From the NCBI RefSeq assembly GCF_019112545.1, contig NW_025064894.1, forward strand, positions 1,018,717 to 1,082,716: a stretch of 64,000 nt of DNA. Direction: 5' to 3'. A program made the position numbers and the translations under genes. How positions within the stretch are numbered: position 1 is the stretch's first letter; each line of letters starts with the position of its first letter. The notes below the pieces were generated by a model. The model did no database searches, was not told the DNA's origin, and was given only the letters and a program-made list of their open reading frames with translations. Origin of the DNA: Guyanagaster necrorhizus (taxonomy: Eukaryota; Basidiomycota; Agaricomycetes; Agaricales; Physalacriaceae). Shown piece by piece: positions 47,604 through 60,540 of the stretch.

Positions 47604-48256
47604 TAGTTATTACGGTCCCTCAGTGAGCAACTTATATAGATATTGATATCTCAGCCCTTGTCAGTGCCAAATTGAATATTGTACCATTCGTGATGTCCTT
47701 CAAATGCCACGTACGAGTTTCAACTAATGTGAGACGTTCGATCCGTGGGGAACCAATAGAAAACAAGTTGCCCAGTCTCCGCTCTCGCGTCGGTGTCATG
47801 TTGATTCTATTGGGGCTGTACCCGATACACCGATGACAAAGGACGCAGAGCGTCACAGATACGACAAGATAGTTGACGGCGACGACAAGGGGGGAGATTA
47901 TAGGACGGATGCGATTGTCTATACTCTTTCTTCAGACTTGATATGATTAGAGTTCTTCTTCATATCGCACTTCACAAGGTACAAAGGGAACGTGCCATCT
48001 CGTGGGTCCATAGGCGGTTCATAAGCGGCGTTTAGCTGAAGGATAATAGCATAGTTCTTCAATTCCTCGCTATCTGAGTGCAAATCTCTTGATGCTCGTT
48101 CTTCCACACCTTCGTTTGGTAGAGTCTAGAGAAGCAATATGTATGCATAGCAGCAATCTGCACACTTCCTGAGTGGAAGAAGTACCCCTTTGAGTGTTAA
48201 GTAAAGGTAAGGTGCACTGAAACCACTGTCAGTCAGGTCATCCCCATTGTCATTGA
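47604..48256. other. Intergenic region with unassigned minus-strand ORF
   Basis: A minus-strand frame at 47919-48107 (RASRDLHSDSEELKNYAIILQL, then PPMDPRDGTFPLYLVKCDMKK) looks protein-like and may continue upstream to about 48240 through splicing. It is cut by the repeat at 48257. I recognise no family; it may be the remains of a gene interrupted by that insertion. Confidence 0.35.
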
Positions 48257-49359
48257 TAGTGACGTGCCGGCTCAAGCTCGAGCCCGAACCGGTCCTAAGC
48301 CAGCCCTCTAAAAGTCCAAGCTGGTCCAGGCCCAAACAACAATTTTGGAGGGCTCAAGGCTTGGCTTGGTGCTTTCAAAGCCTTGAGCCGGTCCTAAGCC
48401 CCATGCTTTCTGGATGTATATAGATAAATATTTTAATTCTATAATCTGATCAGTTTGACATACTCTCATAGTGGAAGGATCTCCAGATAGCAAATCTCAC
48501 CAGTAAATCCCAGCATCTGCTCCATCAAAAGTGTGAGGCAAGTACATGGAGCTGAGTCATATCTTCTGACCAAAATAAAGCTCTCAGAATGTATATCACT
48601 GGATACAAAGCTGGTACAGCTTCAGAAGGTTGATATTCATTACTAAAATCAATGTATAAGTACATTTTCATGCTCTTGGCATTGCTCTATAAGTCCATAC
48701 CTACCACCATTGACAAGCTAGGGCTCAAGCTCAAGCCAGCCTAAGCTGAGCCCTGTTTGAGGGCTTGGGTCCATGATAAGTCTGTAGTAAGGTATGAGCA
48801 GCAGGCTTATCAGAGAATAAGCTAAGGTAGAAAAAGATGAGATGGTGCTATTAGCTGTCTCTTAATGCATGTACAAATACTATATCATGATGAAATTGAT
48901 TCCCAACATCACTTAAGTCTTCAATGTATCATCAAGATCTTTCCTCCACTTGTTTGCTGGGAAATCTCAACCACCACTCAGCTCTTTTCATTGACTCACC
49001 CACCTACAACCTTTAGTGTTTGATGTTGCCAGATTTGGTCCTTCCACTCTCTGGTTCACTGAGCACTCTAGACTTGAGACTTTATGATAGAGTTCTGACA
49101 GGATTCCCACTGCAAGTCAGCACAGATTTTCACATCACTCTTACCTTTGGCTCAACTCATTTCTCATTCTTCCCATTTGTAAAGTCCAAGTCTTAGACAA
49201 ACCAACCATACACATCAGTATCTGATTACCATTACCTCTCCTTTCTCCTTCTCTCAAGTGACACTTAGCTTATTTGAGCTTGATGTTCTAATAAGCTAAA
49301 CCAGTGTAAGCTGAGTGTGAGCCATAGCTTCAAGCCTAAGCCAGGCCAGCACTTCACTA
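48257..49359. mobile_element. Element with short terminal inverted repeats, hAT-like
   Basis: TAGTGACGTGCCGGC at 48257-48271 and GCCAGCACTTCACTA at 49345-49359 are inverted copies matching 13 of 15. Next to both ends are runs rich in AAGCC/GAGCC words. The inside has no CpG and no long frame. No matching 8-bp duplication was found. It could be a nonautonomous copy or the 3' end of the hAT transposase relic at 49496-50260. Confidence 0.5.
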
Positions 49360-49495
49360 ATCTCCAAAAGTTCATTAAAATAATATACAATATGCATTCT
49401 ACTTTGTTCCTCTAAAGATAATATTTTCTCATTTTCATATGAGTGAGTATGCATCTTCAATTTTACCAATGCTTTCTATAGCTTGGGCACATCAT

Positions 49496-50260
49496 TTACA
49501 ATACACTTTTCCCATTAACATTGGGTACTATAGATTGGGAAACTGGCCATGACACTTGTACCACTAACTGGTTCATAAAAATTAAAGTCCTCATGGCTCT
49601 CTGTGAGCCATTGGAGCTCTGTCTTGGGCTCTGGTTATAGTGTGCTGTAAAGCTTACTTTTTGTGGAGAACCTTGACCAAATAATGGTGCAGCACCAGTT
49701 GATGGTGTCTGAACAATAGGATTAGATAATAGAGCAGCCACAGATGGAATAGAAGTGTAATTGTTAAGGTAGTATTTCTGCACATTATATTTGGCTTTCT
49801 TAAGATACTGATTCAACTCATCATTTGTATAGTACTCTAATTTAAGATCACAATATATGATTTTTGGATCAAGAACTGTATTGGGAGTCATATTAGAGGA
49901 AAGGCATAGAACAGCAAGCCCATCCATCACATATGCTGTCTATCTGTAATAAGGAGATTCATAAAACTTGTAATAGTAGTTGCTAAGTTCTGATATTCCT
50001 TAAGAAGTCCCAGCTTGATTTCAGATGGCATATAGTCTGGAAGAGCAGCAAGAATACCCTTGAGATAATATTAAAGCCCACAGAAGATTGCATGAACTGT
50101 TGAGAGCATTGGCTTCTTAGTAACTGATATCTCCACAGTTGCAGCATATAATTACTTCAGCCAGTCTGTCACCATAGCATCCCAGTCATTCATAGAAAGC
50201 TCATATTGACAGAGTTCTCAGTTCACAGCAACATATGTATTAACAACATGTTGAAATCAT
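49496..50260 (-). pseudogene. hAT transposase relic, central region
   Basis: Read on the minus strand, interrupted by several stops: ELSMNDWDAMVTDWLK, then EISVTKKPMLSTVHAIF, YLKGILAALPDYMPSEIK, and DPKIIYCDLKLEYYTNDE. This order matches the central part of Agaricomycete hAT transposases, where a T-x-K-x-P segment is followed by H-x-I-F and later L-D-P-R. The 145-codon piece 49496-49930 is still open. CpG-depleted and dead. Confidence 0.65.
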
Positions 50261-51221
50261 ACACACATTGTCAGACAATAATCAAACAATTATAAATGCA
50301 ATGCACTGCAACTGCTAGGGTCTGACACTAACTGAAGATAAAGCAGATAGATGAGAATAAGCAGATATAAGATGGTGATGAGAGGAATAAGATATAATGG
50401 TTGATACACTATGACCACCAGTATTGGTATTAGAGTGATAGCCACACTAGTAGCCAAAGAGTTTGATCAGTGTATATTAATCTTAGCTCAAGACTAGAGT
50501 ACATCATTGTATAATACTGTCTTAAATACTGTTCAAAAAATCCTTCAGCCTATAGGCAACTATTGTCCTGCTGTTGTGCCTACTACTCATTGTCCAGTAA
50601 CAATAATACCTCTGCTATGTGTCTGTACTATTGTCTGCCTATAATATCATTGCTATGGTGAGTCAGATGCAAGCTGCAGTCAGCCTTGCTGTTGTTGCAC
50701 CATTGCATAATCCTATTGTGAAGCCATCATGCTGTTATCAGCTAGGTGTCATAAGATAATGAGTCAGATGCCACATAGTGTTATCATGCATGCATTATCT
50801 ATGGTTCCCTATGGTTCTGATGAGGTTTTTCCATGGCTGAGGCTGGTTGTGTCAGGACTTCATCAGGCCATTATAAATATGAGCTTACTAAGCATTGGCA
50901 GATAGCAATTAGAGGCTAAAATCATGACATACATTCTAGAAAATAAGTTAAATACATGATATATACTGAATACATATTAGTAGTTATATAGCATCTATGA
51001 GAATCTGAATGTATGATAGTATACAAAATAGTAAGTAAAATATTAAATAATAAGAATATTATATGCTCATCTCAGTCTCAAAACAGGGTTATATAGATGG
51101 ATGAAGGAAAGAGAGAAAACATAAAGTATGCTACTAACAGATGATTGACAAATAAAGAAGAGAGCCTTGGTGTTTGCCATGACTTGACTATATTCCAACA
51201 CTTCTTCTTTGGTGTTAAAAT
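50261..51221. other. CpG-poor repeat DNA, nothing recognised
   Basis: AT-rich, no CpG, no open frame with a motif. Probably part of an old transposon. Confidence 0.5.
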
Positions 51222-51319
51222 AATAAGAATAAGATTGTAACAACTCAGTCAGCACAGTAAAGGTGAAATGACTGAGGGTGCAGGTGCAACTACTAGGTAT
51301 ATATACCTGGAGGATATCA
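51222..51319 (-). repeat. Copia LTR-like direct repeat, lower copy
   Basis: About 95 bp sharing ACTCAGT.AGCA.AGTAAAGGTGAA and GCTAGGTATATATAC-type words with 53723-53818 in the same orientation. Confidence 0.6.
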
Positions 51320-53722
51320 GAATGTCAGCCTGAAACATCAGATAGAGATAGAGGGCCAAATATCAGTCACAAAAAAATTTATAAGATCTCTCACATTTAC
51401 ATGGATTTTATGACTGTTATAAATGTCTATAAAGCTTAGTAACTCTCCATTAATCTTGCTTGCTGTACTTCTCTTGTATTTTTGCTAATGCTATGCTAAG
51501 CAATCTAATATGCAATATATTCCCATTTTGAGAATACTATTATGCAAAGCAGCAGCAGCTGAATTAGAAATTTTGTGGTTGTCTCCCAAATAAACTATCC
51601 AAAGGTGTATATACTAGCTGAATATTCTGTATAGAAACTGATATATTGTATAGTCATATGCACATAATATTTCTAATCTTGCTTCATCAATTGAGTTTAT
51701 TAATGAGTATGATATTCAGTGCCTACAATGTCAATGTCTCTTCAGTATAAGCTCTGCAAGTAGATACAAAGATCTGTGTATTATTATAAGCTAATCTAGA
51801 GTCTTAGAACAATATGCAGATATCCTGAATCATAATCCAGATTGCTTGTTCTGCCAATCTATTTTCAGCAGAGAAATATGGTGCTGTCAGTTTGAGAAGA
51901 ATCTTATAAGGCTTGCAGTAGTTGACCCACTGACTCTGTAAATGCATTATCCACATGCAAACATTTGATATGCTGACAAGTCTAGTTTTCAGCTATGATG
52001 CAATAATAATCAAAGGCTTGAATTGTAGTCTTGTCAGACTTATCAGCCAAAAATACTCTATGTTTATATAAGATGCTCTTATCTACAATCAGCATGAAGT
52101 GAGACTTCTCTCTATTTGATATTGTATAGCTAGGACTTTACATCTGTCATCATAAGTTTAAGAGGGTCTACATCTGAGTCTGTCAGTTCATCAAATGGTT
52201 GATGTGTCTACTTTACTATTAAGCAGTCTTCACACTTTCCCTCAACTTTTCTGTCTGTGATTCCTCTAGCAAGGTCATCAATTAGATTTTTGGACACTAT
52301 TGACTCTATTGTCTCCATGCTCATATGTGCAAAATATCAGTGCCATTGGCATAGTGAAGCAGAATCACTTCTTAATGACATGGAAAAGTGTCTGGCAGGT
52401 ATCTGTTCTTCATCATCTACATACTTGAGAACATACATTCCACTTTTGCTATGTCTACTAAAGACCTCAACTCTATTCTTATATTTGATGACAGTCTGAT
52501 AACCCCCAAATATTGTGTAAAATCCAGCTGCATCAAGAGTGCTGACAGAGATAAGATTTGTTGCCAGTGAAGGTGTATATAAGGCATTCTTAAATGTCAG
52601 CCTCACTAACTTGGTATCTCCAGTCTTGCTATAGAATAGTTTGCTGGCAGTTCCAACATCCAGAATTGAAAATCCACCTTCAATTTGCTATGCTGAGAAT
52701 TCTGTTCAATAAGGTTGGAGTATATACTCAGTAAAATCTTTAAGATCCTGTAAAAAATGGTTACTAGTCTCTGAATAAAGAATTTTTATGGCAATCAGCA
52801 ACTAACAAAATTAATTCCAATTGTCAGCTAGATGAGGATTTTCATTCTGCTGGATCAGGATAGGAATGCATTTACACACAAAGAGCCTGAACACTGAATA
52901 GTGTGAGACTCATCATTCAGTACTATTCACTAAATCTCTCAAGGGAGTTGCTGGGTTCAAACCCTGCTTTTACAGACCCAGTATCTCTGGTTCACTCAAA
53001 GATCAGAGCCAGACTGGTCAACTATCTGGCCCTCTTTCAACTGATGTCTTGCATTGGTACAGAGAGAGAATGATAAGGAGCCAGTTTATGATGCAGGAAA
53101 TGGAACATATTATTATCCTTCTAAAGTCTTTGTCTGTCAGCTCATGTTCAGACTCAGATAGATTGTCAACAGCAGTATATTTTATATAGAGATTCTAGAT
53201 GTGGGCTTTCTCTGTATACTTCATGTTTTGGAGGATGCATTGGGCTTCAGATGGGATCACCTCATTCCAGACAGCATAGGTGTCAATGATTGAATCCCAT
53301 GTCTCTTTAGCTGTTCCCATCATCTTGACTCCTAATTTTATAGAGTCAGAGACATTAATGATAATGTGAGAGTGTATGTGAGAGTCTCTGAATTTTTATT
53401 TATCCAGCAACAGTGTGGAGCTGAGATGTGGTGAAAGTAGCATTGTGGTTGGTGTTGTGCTCTGGATTGTCTGTACAATTGGTAGATATAATATAGATCC
53501 ATTCTTTACTACTGATGATTTCAATGATCTTGACTCTCCAGATAGTAAGGTTCTTATCATTGAACTGGAAGACTTCAGAGAGCTGAATAATAGATGAGCT
53601 TATCATTGATATATTTAGAGGCTACAGTGTTTTATATGGATAGTGAGTCACTTTGCAAATATAATGTATTATATGTTCTTTTTAACTAGTTCAAAGGATA
53701 GAGCAGAGTCACATAACCTAAA

Positions 53723-53818
53723 GTAATAAGAACAATATTGTAAAAACTCAGTTAGCATAGTAAAGGTGAAACAACTGAGAATGAGATGTAACTGCTAGGT
53801 ATATATACTGACAGGATG
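53723..53818 (-). repeat. Copia LTR-like direct repeat, upper copy
   Basis: Counterpart of 51222-51319. It lies just upstream, in minus-strand reading, of the gag relic. A weaker third copy is visible at 54057-54115. Confidence 0.6.
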
Positions 53819-53930
53819 AAGTATAGGAGTTTGGGTAAACAAAAGAGTCTATAAAGAGCAGTGTACAATATAGGTAAGTAAAGCAGGAAAAAATTACATG
53901 TGTGTATTTTGTTTAATAGATGTAAGATGT

Positions 53931-54012
53931 TTATTGCAATTCTATGAAGCCTCTGAATTTGAGGAATGCTGCTGGTTCCAGTGCTTTGGTGAAACAATCT
54001 GTGATGTTGTTT
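53931..54012 (-). pseudogene. Copia RNase H C-terminal end
   Basis: On the minus strand NNITDCFTKALEPAAFLKFRGFIELQ then a TAA at 53931-53933. This is the classical end of copia pol (D-x-F-T-K-A-L). It ends about 110 bp before the upper LTR-like repeat, so that repeat also serves as the 3' LTR of a second, otherwise missing copy. Confidence 0.72.
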
Positions 54013-54317
54013 TTGGTATTCACATATGAGAGTAAAGATAGAGAGTAAAGATAAAGAACAAGTATAAGAAATCTCAGTCTGCATAGTGAGTGTATAAAAT
54101 GACTGAGATGTAGAAAAGCATGATAAGACTTTTATATGTGATTGAAAATATAAGTACTACAAAGAGAAAACTAAGGTCAGTGGTGGATACATCTATGGAT
54201 TCTCCTTTAACACTCCCTCTGATTTGTAGTTAGGTGACTGATTCAGTGCTGAGATGACCAAGTAGCAATAATGGATATCTTATGGGAGTGGCTTCATAAA
54301 CATATCCACTGGATTGG

Positions 54318-54796
54318 TGTTAGACCTGCTTAACACATGATCAAAACATGTGATAAACTGATACTGTATAAAGTTTGTACAGTCATATCAGAGTCCACTT
54401 ATATATGCCCCAAATGTGTTTAACAAGGCCAGTGCAAGTTAGACTTGAGAGAAGAAAGCAGTATAGATAAACTTTAACTTGAAGCTGGTCTACTACAGCA
54501 AAAGCTATGCTACTTATATACATTTCTGCATGCAATAAATATAGTCTCTACTAATTATGTGTTTCTGTACTATAGTGCTATGATGTCTGATCATTGAGTG
54601 TGAGACAATAGGGTATTGTTCATTGTTGAGGTATTTATTGTGCATTAAAGAATAATAGTGCAGACTGCCTTTTGTGATTAAGTAATTATCTCATGCTAGT
54701 CAATAAGCACTCTAGATAAGATAGACACTGTGATAAGATAAAATCAAAGATAAAATAATCAAGATAAAAGATAAAATAAGCAGAAAAATTATAACA
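54318..54796 (-). repeat. 3' LTR of G2
   Basis: Reversed ends TGTTAGACC at 54318 and AATTATAACA at 54796; length 479 bp, close to the 470 bp G1 LTR. Confidence 0.75.
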
Positions 54797-56633
54797 TTAC
54801 CCTCTGTTAAGACCATCATCCTGATGGCTCAATTAAGAGAGAGTTTGTAGTCATAAATGATATTAGCAGCATTCATGTTGCATTCTAAGATCCACTGGTC
54901 AAATTTAGGGCTATAGCCTTTCCACTTGACCAGGTATTCAATGATAGAGTTCAGTTCCATCTTTTGGTGGCCACATGTTCAGTGAAGACAGTGGTTGAGA
55001 ACTTATTCAACCTCATATTATTCTTTATCAGAAACCGAGCTCAGTTCAGAGGGAGGAGAGGTTTTCTGATTCAGGAATGCAGGGAGCATGTACAGGGAGA
55101 AAAGAGATTCATTGAAGACCAGATGGATTTTCTAAGTTGTGAAGTATGTCAGACAATAGGTGAAAGCACTGATCTTCTTCATAATGAGGAAGGAGTCTAT
55201 CTGTTTGTTGGCAAGCTTCTTCTTCAGATATGGGAGATGAAGATTGATCATATCAAGCCAGACTCAATCTCCAACTGTGTATTTGATAGCAAGATAATGG
55301 GATTTGTTGTACTAGTGCTTCATTGTAGCAGCAGCATTTTTGAGAGTGGTCTTGGTTTCTTTATGGATCTTGGCCATATGGTCTATGAATGCAGTTGAAG
55401 TGGGTGTTGTGATGGATCAGTGGGACATGTTGGTGATATAGGGATATTGCCTATGGTTAATGAAGAATAGTGTTTTGCCAGTTGCCAAGTGGACTTGATT
55501 GTTGTGCTGAAAGGCAGTGAGTTGAAGCTAATCTGCCCAGTCATCCTGTTGGTGGTTAATAAACATCTGAAGGTATTTTTCAACCTCCTGATTGATGTAC
55601 ACTGTCTGTCCATCTTTCTGAGAGTGATACATGGTTGATACATTGCTTCTGATCTGGAGAAGATGGTATAAGTCCATTATAAATTTGGAGATAAACTGTG
55701 ATTTTCAATCTGAAATCACCACCTGTGGCATACCATGTTTGGCATATATCTTGTCTCATAGAATCTTTGCCCATCCTTCTGATGATAGCTCTGTTGAACA
55801 TGCAACTGAAATAATTGCTTTTGAAAAGTGATTGATGATGATGATAGCATTATAGCTCTGGCACTCCAGTAGCCCAGTGATCATGTCCACAGATGTGTGT
55901 GTCCATGGAGCATTTGGAACTTCATTTGGATGCAATAGAGCTGCTCTTGCTTGTGTGCTCAATTTAGTATGCTGGCAGATCTTGCAAATGATTTTCTCTC
56001 AGAGGGCATGATCCCACAGCATATATATTTGGCTGTCATAATAGATCAGATCTCCTTCTTTCATCATTCTTTGGTCATGATTGATGGAAGGGGCTACCTT
56101 CTAGTCCCATAGCTCAGTATGCCAGGTGGCACTCTTGATGCACTTATGCATCTCTTTCTTTATTGGCATAATTATCACTCTGAAGTGCTCTGCCTTAAGC
56201 ACTACCATCTTCTTATTATTGTCTTTTCTTTGATCATGATCTGCATGTCAACTAAGCAGATTCACCTTCCAGTTTGCAGTCTCTATCTTGTGTTAGAGTA
56301 GAAAGTCATATTCTGCCAGTTTAGTGATCCACCAGGCTTGTCATCAGTTCAACTTCTGTGAAAGTCAGAAGTACTGGAGATTTTGATGATCAGTCCAGAT
56401 CTCAAACTTCTGGATCATACCTATCAAGTAGTGCCTCCACTTGGACAGGGTGAGCATGATGGTAAGGAGTTCCTTGTCATATATCTTGTAGTTCTACTCT
56501 GTGGTCATGAGGGCCTTGGATAGGAATGCAATGGGTCACTATTTGCCATCTTGCTCTTGTGAAAGTATAGCTCTGATTGCTCTGTCACTTGAGTCAGCTT
56601 CTATTTGAAACTTTCCCTCTTCTATCAGAATGG
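54318..56633 (-). mobile_element. Gypsy chromovirus G2, 5'-truncated
   Basis: Minus-strand piece of the same family as G1. It begins abruptly at 56633 at the point equivalent to about 3630 in G1 (within RNase H). It continues through the H2C2 zone (about 56130-55990), the integrase (55962-55380, LHPNEVPNAPWTHTSVDMITG) and the chromodomain (about 54950-54840), and ends with a 3' LTR. Everything upstream of RNase H is gone at the junction with the G4 LTR. Stops are abundant and CpG nearly absent. Confidence 0.85.
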
Positions 56634-57088
56634 TGTTATGATTTCTCCTTTTTCTTTCTTAGTTAATCCCTGTTTTTGCTTAGTCAGAGCACTTAGGAAT
56701 AGCACTTAGGATTATGGGACAGGCTTAGTCACTATAATAGGCCAAGTTTGCTATTGTTCTCTGACAGTGACAAGTTCCTTAACAATGAACAGTACTCTTG
56801 TAGATAGTCACAATGCTCAAGGATAACAGGCATTGTAACATAGAAGTACACAATTAGTAGATATATATTTATCTCATGGACAAGCAGTATATAAGTAGTG
56901 TAGCTCTCAGTGTATAACTCCAGCTTCAAGCTAAAGTTTATTCTTCACCATTCTATCTTGAGCTGACTTGTATTGGCCTTAAGACACAACACTATACAAA
57001 CACATATAGTGAACTTAGACATGACTGTATGAACTCAATATAGCATCTACTTATTATGTGTTTAGGTCACATATTGCTTGGGCTTAAA
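56634..57088 (+). repeat. 5' LTR of G4
   Basis: Begins TGTTATGATTTCTCC and ends near GGGCTTAAAA, where the family has TTTAACA. AGTATATAAG near 56888 is the TATA-like element also seen in the G1 LTR. Confidence 0.78.
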
Positions 57089-57332
57089 AATTAGCTCAAA
57101 GCTTCTAGCTTCTCTTTTCTTATGCACAACAAGCATGAAGAAAACCAAATGCCACTATCATCCACATCAACCTCTGATCTTACAGATGACTTTTTTAGGC
57201 TTTTAGGCTTAGTCATAGAAATCCTTTTCAGACTTCTTGTGATTGTCTATCTCTGCCAAAGATGACAATCTGTGACTGCTTGAGTAATCAAGCACTGCCA
57301 TGCATTAAGAACCATACAACAAATCATCAAAA

Positions 57333-59085
57333 ATGTCTCACCCATCCTTCTCTTCCATGACATCCCAGCATCTATCTGAACCTCCTACCAGTCCATGCTC
57401 AGAGCCATACCAGAAGCCCAATCTAGCAGCTTGAGTTCAAGGACTCATCTGATGGAAGAAGAACACTGATACCCTCCAGGATCCCACCAATACAACCACA
57501 GAAATGGCAACACTCACCATCCTCAGCACCTGATGAACCTCTCTCCAGTCTCAGACTATAAGGATAAGGATCTCCTCAAAGACTTCTTTGATGCTGAGCC
57601 ATCCTCTGACCCTTCCATCATCTCAGCTCATGGGATTGCTGACTGTGCTTGGGACTCTCTTGATGCCTCTTGGATGGCTATAGGGTCTGATCATCACACT
57701 CTCTATGCAACCTCAGAAGAAAGCCTTACACCCTTTATCTATACAGACTATAGCAGCAGAGAAGCCTCTGACTTTAAGTCAAGTGATGAAGATCCACTCT
57801 GTGAAAGCATTCATCACTAAGTCACTCCAGATGGAGGCTCATGAAGGGACTCTTTCTCTACAGAAGAAGAAGAATACAACCACCAGCAAAAAGAGTATGA
57901 AGCTGTTTGGTATGATGCAGAGCATCAGTGGTGACAGTGCAAACTTGAAGCCATCCACTGAGACTCTGATAATCTCAGGTGGTACAGGCTCTATGCCAAC
58001 ACCATTAGCCCCTCATTCAGAGAGCTAAGCATTATAACAACAACAACCAACCCATGGACTGGACCTGCAGAAATGGTTACTGCAAGTGAAGCAGCACAGC
58101 AGAATGCATACCTCTCTCAACCTGCTGGAAGTATTGACTCTTAAAATCCCATTCTCTCAGATGCCAGCTCCATTCTTGGAGCCTATGGACTATGACCTCT
58201 TCCAGCTATCTGAGTCAGCAAGCAAGCCCTCTGATGATTCCTACACAGCAATATTGCTGCCCTCTTCCTCAATGACCAGTTCTATAAAAACTTCTGCTGA
58301 TATCACTGAAAATTGGAGAAAGAGAAAGAGTGAAGCAACAGCAGCAAAGGGAACCCTGAAGTCAGAACCTACTGACTTCAGAAAGAGTCTTCTCCTACAG
58401 CTGGATCTAGTACCACTTGAAATAAAGGACAGCTCTCCAATGACATTGAGACCCCAAGCCCCATCCATCTTTGATCAGCTCATCAACTACCTCACTGAGG
58501 AGAGCAAGGAGAATAAAGGGGATGAGGGTGACAAGGGTGATGAGAGCAAGAAGATGCTGTATGAATGGGCATAGGCACATGCAAATGATCCAGTAGATAA
58601 AGAAGCATTGCAGGAGGAGATACAATGTGAATGGGAGAAAGAATATTTACAACTATACTGAGAGAGGATGGTCACACTCACTCAGAATGTCATCTGGAGA
58701 ATGACACTCCTGGGACAAGACTATATGATAGCAGATGATTTGGAAAAAATTGACATTTTACAGTATATCACCATGAAGCAGGCAATTTTTATATATAACA
58801 GAACACACTCCAAAGACTCATTGATGAAGACACCAGCATATTGATCCTAGTTTCAACCTCAGCTAATGCCAAACACCCCACCTGTTGCCCCAAAATGAGC
58901 TATCTACATAGCACCCTCCATCTGAACCTCCAGCACCTAATACACCTATACAGCACCATCAATCTGAAGCACCTGAATCTGGCCCATCTGACTGACACTT
59001 CAACCAATGAAATGGCCTGCCAGATTCTGAAACCCCTGGACTGGCCAAGAAAGCCAACTTCTCAGTGGACAGCCACCACTGAATG
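57333..59085 (+). pseudogene. First ORF of the gypsy family, unknown function
   Basis: Starts MSHPSFSSMTSQHLSEPPTS. Continues with stops and frame changes as Ser/Thr/Pro-rich sequence with a Lys-rich part (NWRKRKSEATAAKG) and an acidic part (EESKENKGDEGDKGDESKK). It lies between the 5' LTR and where gag would follow; the tail of the same ORF is at the left edge of the window in G1. No capsid or zinc motif is visible, and I do not recognise its function. Confidence 0.6.
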
Positions 59086-59093
59086 AAGTAGGT

Positions 59094-59563
59094 TGTTAGA
59101 CTCAAGCTGCATGTGATCTTAAACACATGATAAACTGATGTCACTTTGCACTTTGAGTGAAAATGCCAGAGTCCACTGATGTGAATATAGATCATGATGT
59201 GATAAAGCCTTAGTGATTGGCTCAAGAGTAGAATGGTGTGAATAAACTTTAGCTTGAAGCTGGAGATTACCAGTGAGAGCAAGCTTTCTTATATACTACA
59301 GATTCTGTCTACTATAAATACTACTACTTATTATATGTCTGTGCATTATTGTGCTTATTGTCCTTAAGTGTTGTGATATTCTACAATAGTATAATTGTGC
59401 ATTGTTGGGCAATGCTGTTGCATTAAAAGACAATGACCAACTGGGCTCATTGTGATGACTAAGCTAGTCCCATGGTCTTAAGCACTTGATCTAGATGCTC
59501 TGACTAAGCATAAATAAGGGTTAATTCTGTGAAAAGAGAAGAAAATGAGAAAAAATTGTAATA
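59094..59563 (-). repeat. 3' LTR of G3
   Basis: From TGTTAGACTCAAGC (reversed 3' end) to about TAATATTA (reversed 5' end), next to the reversed polypurine tract CCTCCTTCTT. 470 bp. Confidence 0.75.
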
Positions 59564-60540
59564 TTACCTCCTTCTTAAGATCATCATCCTGATAGTTAAT
59601 TTAGGAATAATTCATAGTCTCATATAGCATCTGCTGCATCTATTCATTTTTCATTTACCCATTGGTTGGATTCTGGGCTATAGCCTTTCCAACTGACCAG
59701 GTAGTTGACCATAGTTGTCATGCCTCCCTCTTTGGCTCTGACTTTGCATAATTTGTGATTTAATATTTGATCAATTTCATAGTGCTCTTCATCATTGATC
59801 AGATTAGGGGGTGGAGGCAGTAGTTGTTCCTGGTTGGGATATGCTGGGCTGATATATGGTGTTAGTAATGTCTCATTGAAGACATCATGGATTTTCCAAT
59901 GTGCTGGTAAACAGAGTCAAAAGGCAGAGGTGCCAATTTTAGAGACTATTAAAAACAGCCTAGTGCACTTGTCAGAGAGTTTCTTTTTGGGCCAAGATAG
60001 GTGTAGGTTGGTTGTATCCAACCAGACTTTGTCATTGACTGTATAGGTGTGTGTGGATCATTACTGTGTGTTGTATTGTTTTTTCATTATGGATGCTGCT
60101 TTTTCAAGAGCAGCATAGGTTTTATTGTGTATTTTTGCCATGGTTGTGGCAAAGTCAGATGAAGATGGTGTGGAGATGCAGAACCAGGTTGTCTGGGCTA
60201 CATTGGGGTGGTGACCATAGTTGACAAAAAATGGTGTCTTGCCTGTTGCCAAATGGATGCAGTTATTATGCTGGAAGACAGTAAATGCTAGCCATTCCAG
60301 TCATCCTGTTGATAATTGATGAAAAGTCAAAGATATTTTTCAATCTCCTGATTGACTTGTTCTGTTTGACCATCAGTTTGAGGGTGGTATATGGTGGATG
60401 CATTTTGTTGGATATTGAGTAACTTATACAGATCATCTATGAATTTGGAGATAAATTGTGAACCTCGATCAGAGATGACTACTTGGGGCATTTCATATTT
60501 GCTGTAGATCTTGTCTCATAGAATCTTGGCCCACTCTTCA

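Larger units (their letters stand above)
51222..53930 (-). mobile_element. Internally deleted copia retrotransposon
   Basis: Minus-strand Ty1/copia remnant between two direct repeats (51222-51319 and 53723-53818) that look like LTR pieces. In order on the minus strand: gag (53606-53400, FQFNDKNLTIWRVKI), a gag-pre-integrase segment (52606-52337, FKNALYTPSLATNLISVSTLD) and a degraded integrase zone (about 52230-51700). Reverse transcriptase and RNase H, which follow integrase in copia, are missing before the lower repeat. CpG-depleted, many stops. Confidence 0.72.
56634..59093 (+). mobile_element. Gypsy chromovirus G4, 5' end only
   Basis: Plus-strand LTR (56634-57088), a leader of about 240 bp and the first long ORF region (57333-about 59085). 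Its end (about 58690-59080) matches the first 450 bp of the window (both contain ACTGGTA- or CTACATGGCACCATCAATCTGAAG-like text and the same gag-proximal order). G4 stops where the minus LTR of G3 begins, so gag and pol are missing. Confidence 0.75.

Noticed and set aside
52951..52962. Isolated GGGTTCAAACCC B-box as a tRNA gene
   Set aside because: No A box at proper spacing and no acceptor stem; a chance match within decayed copia DNA.
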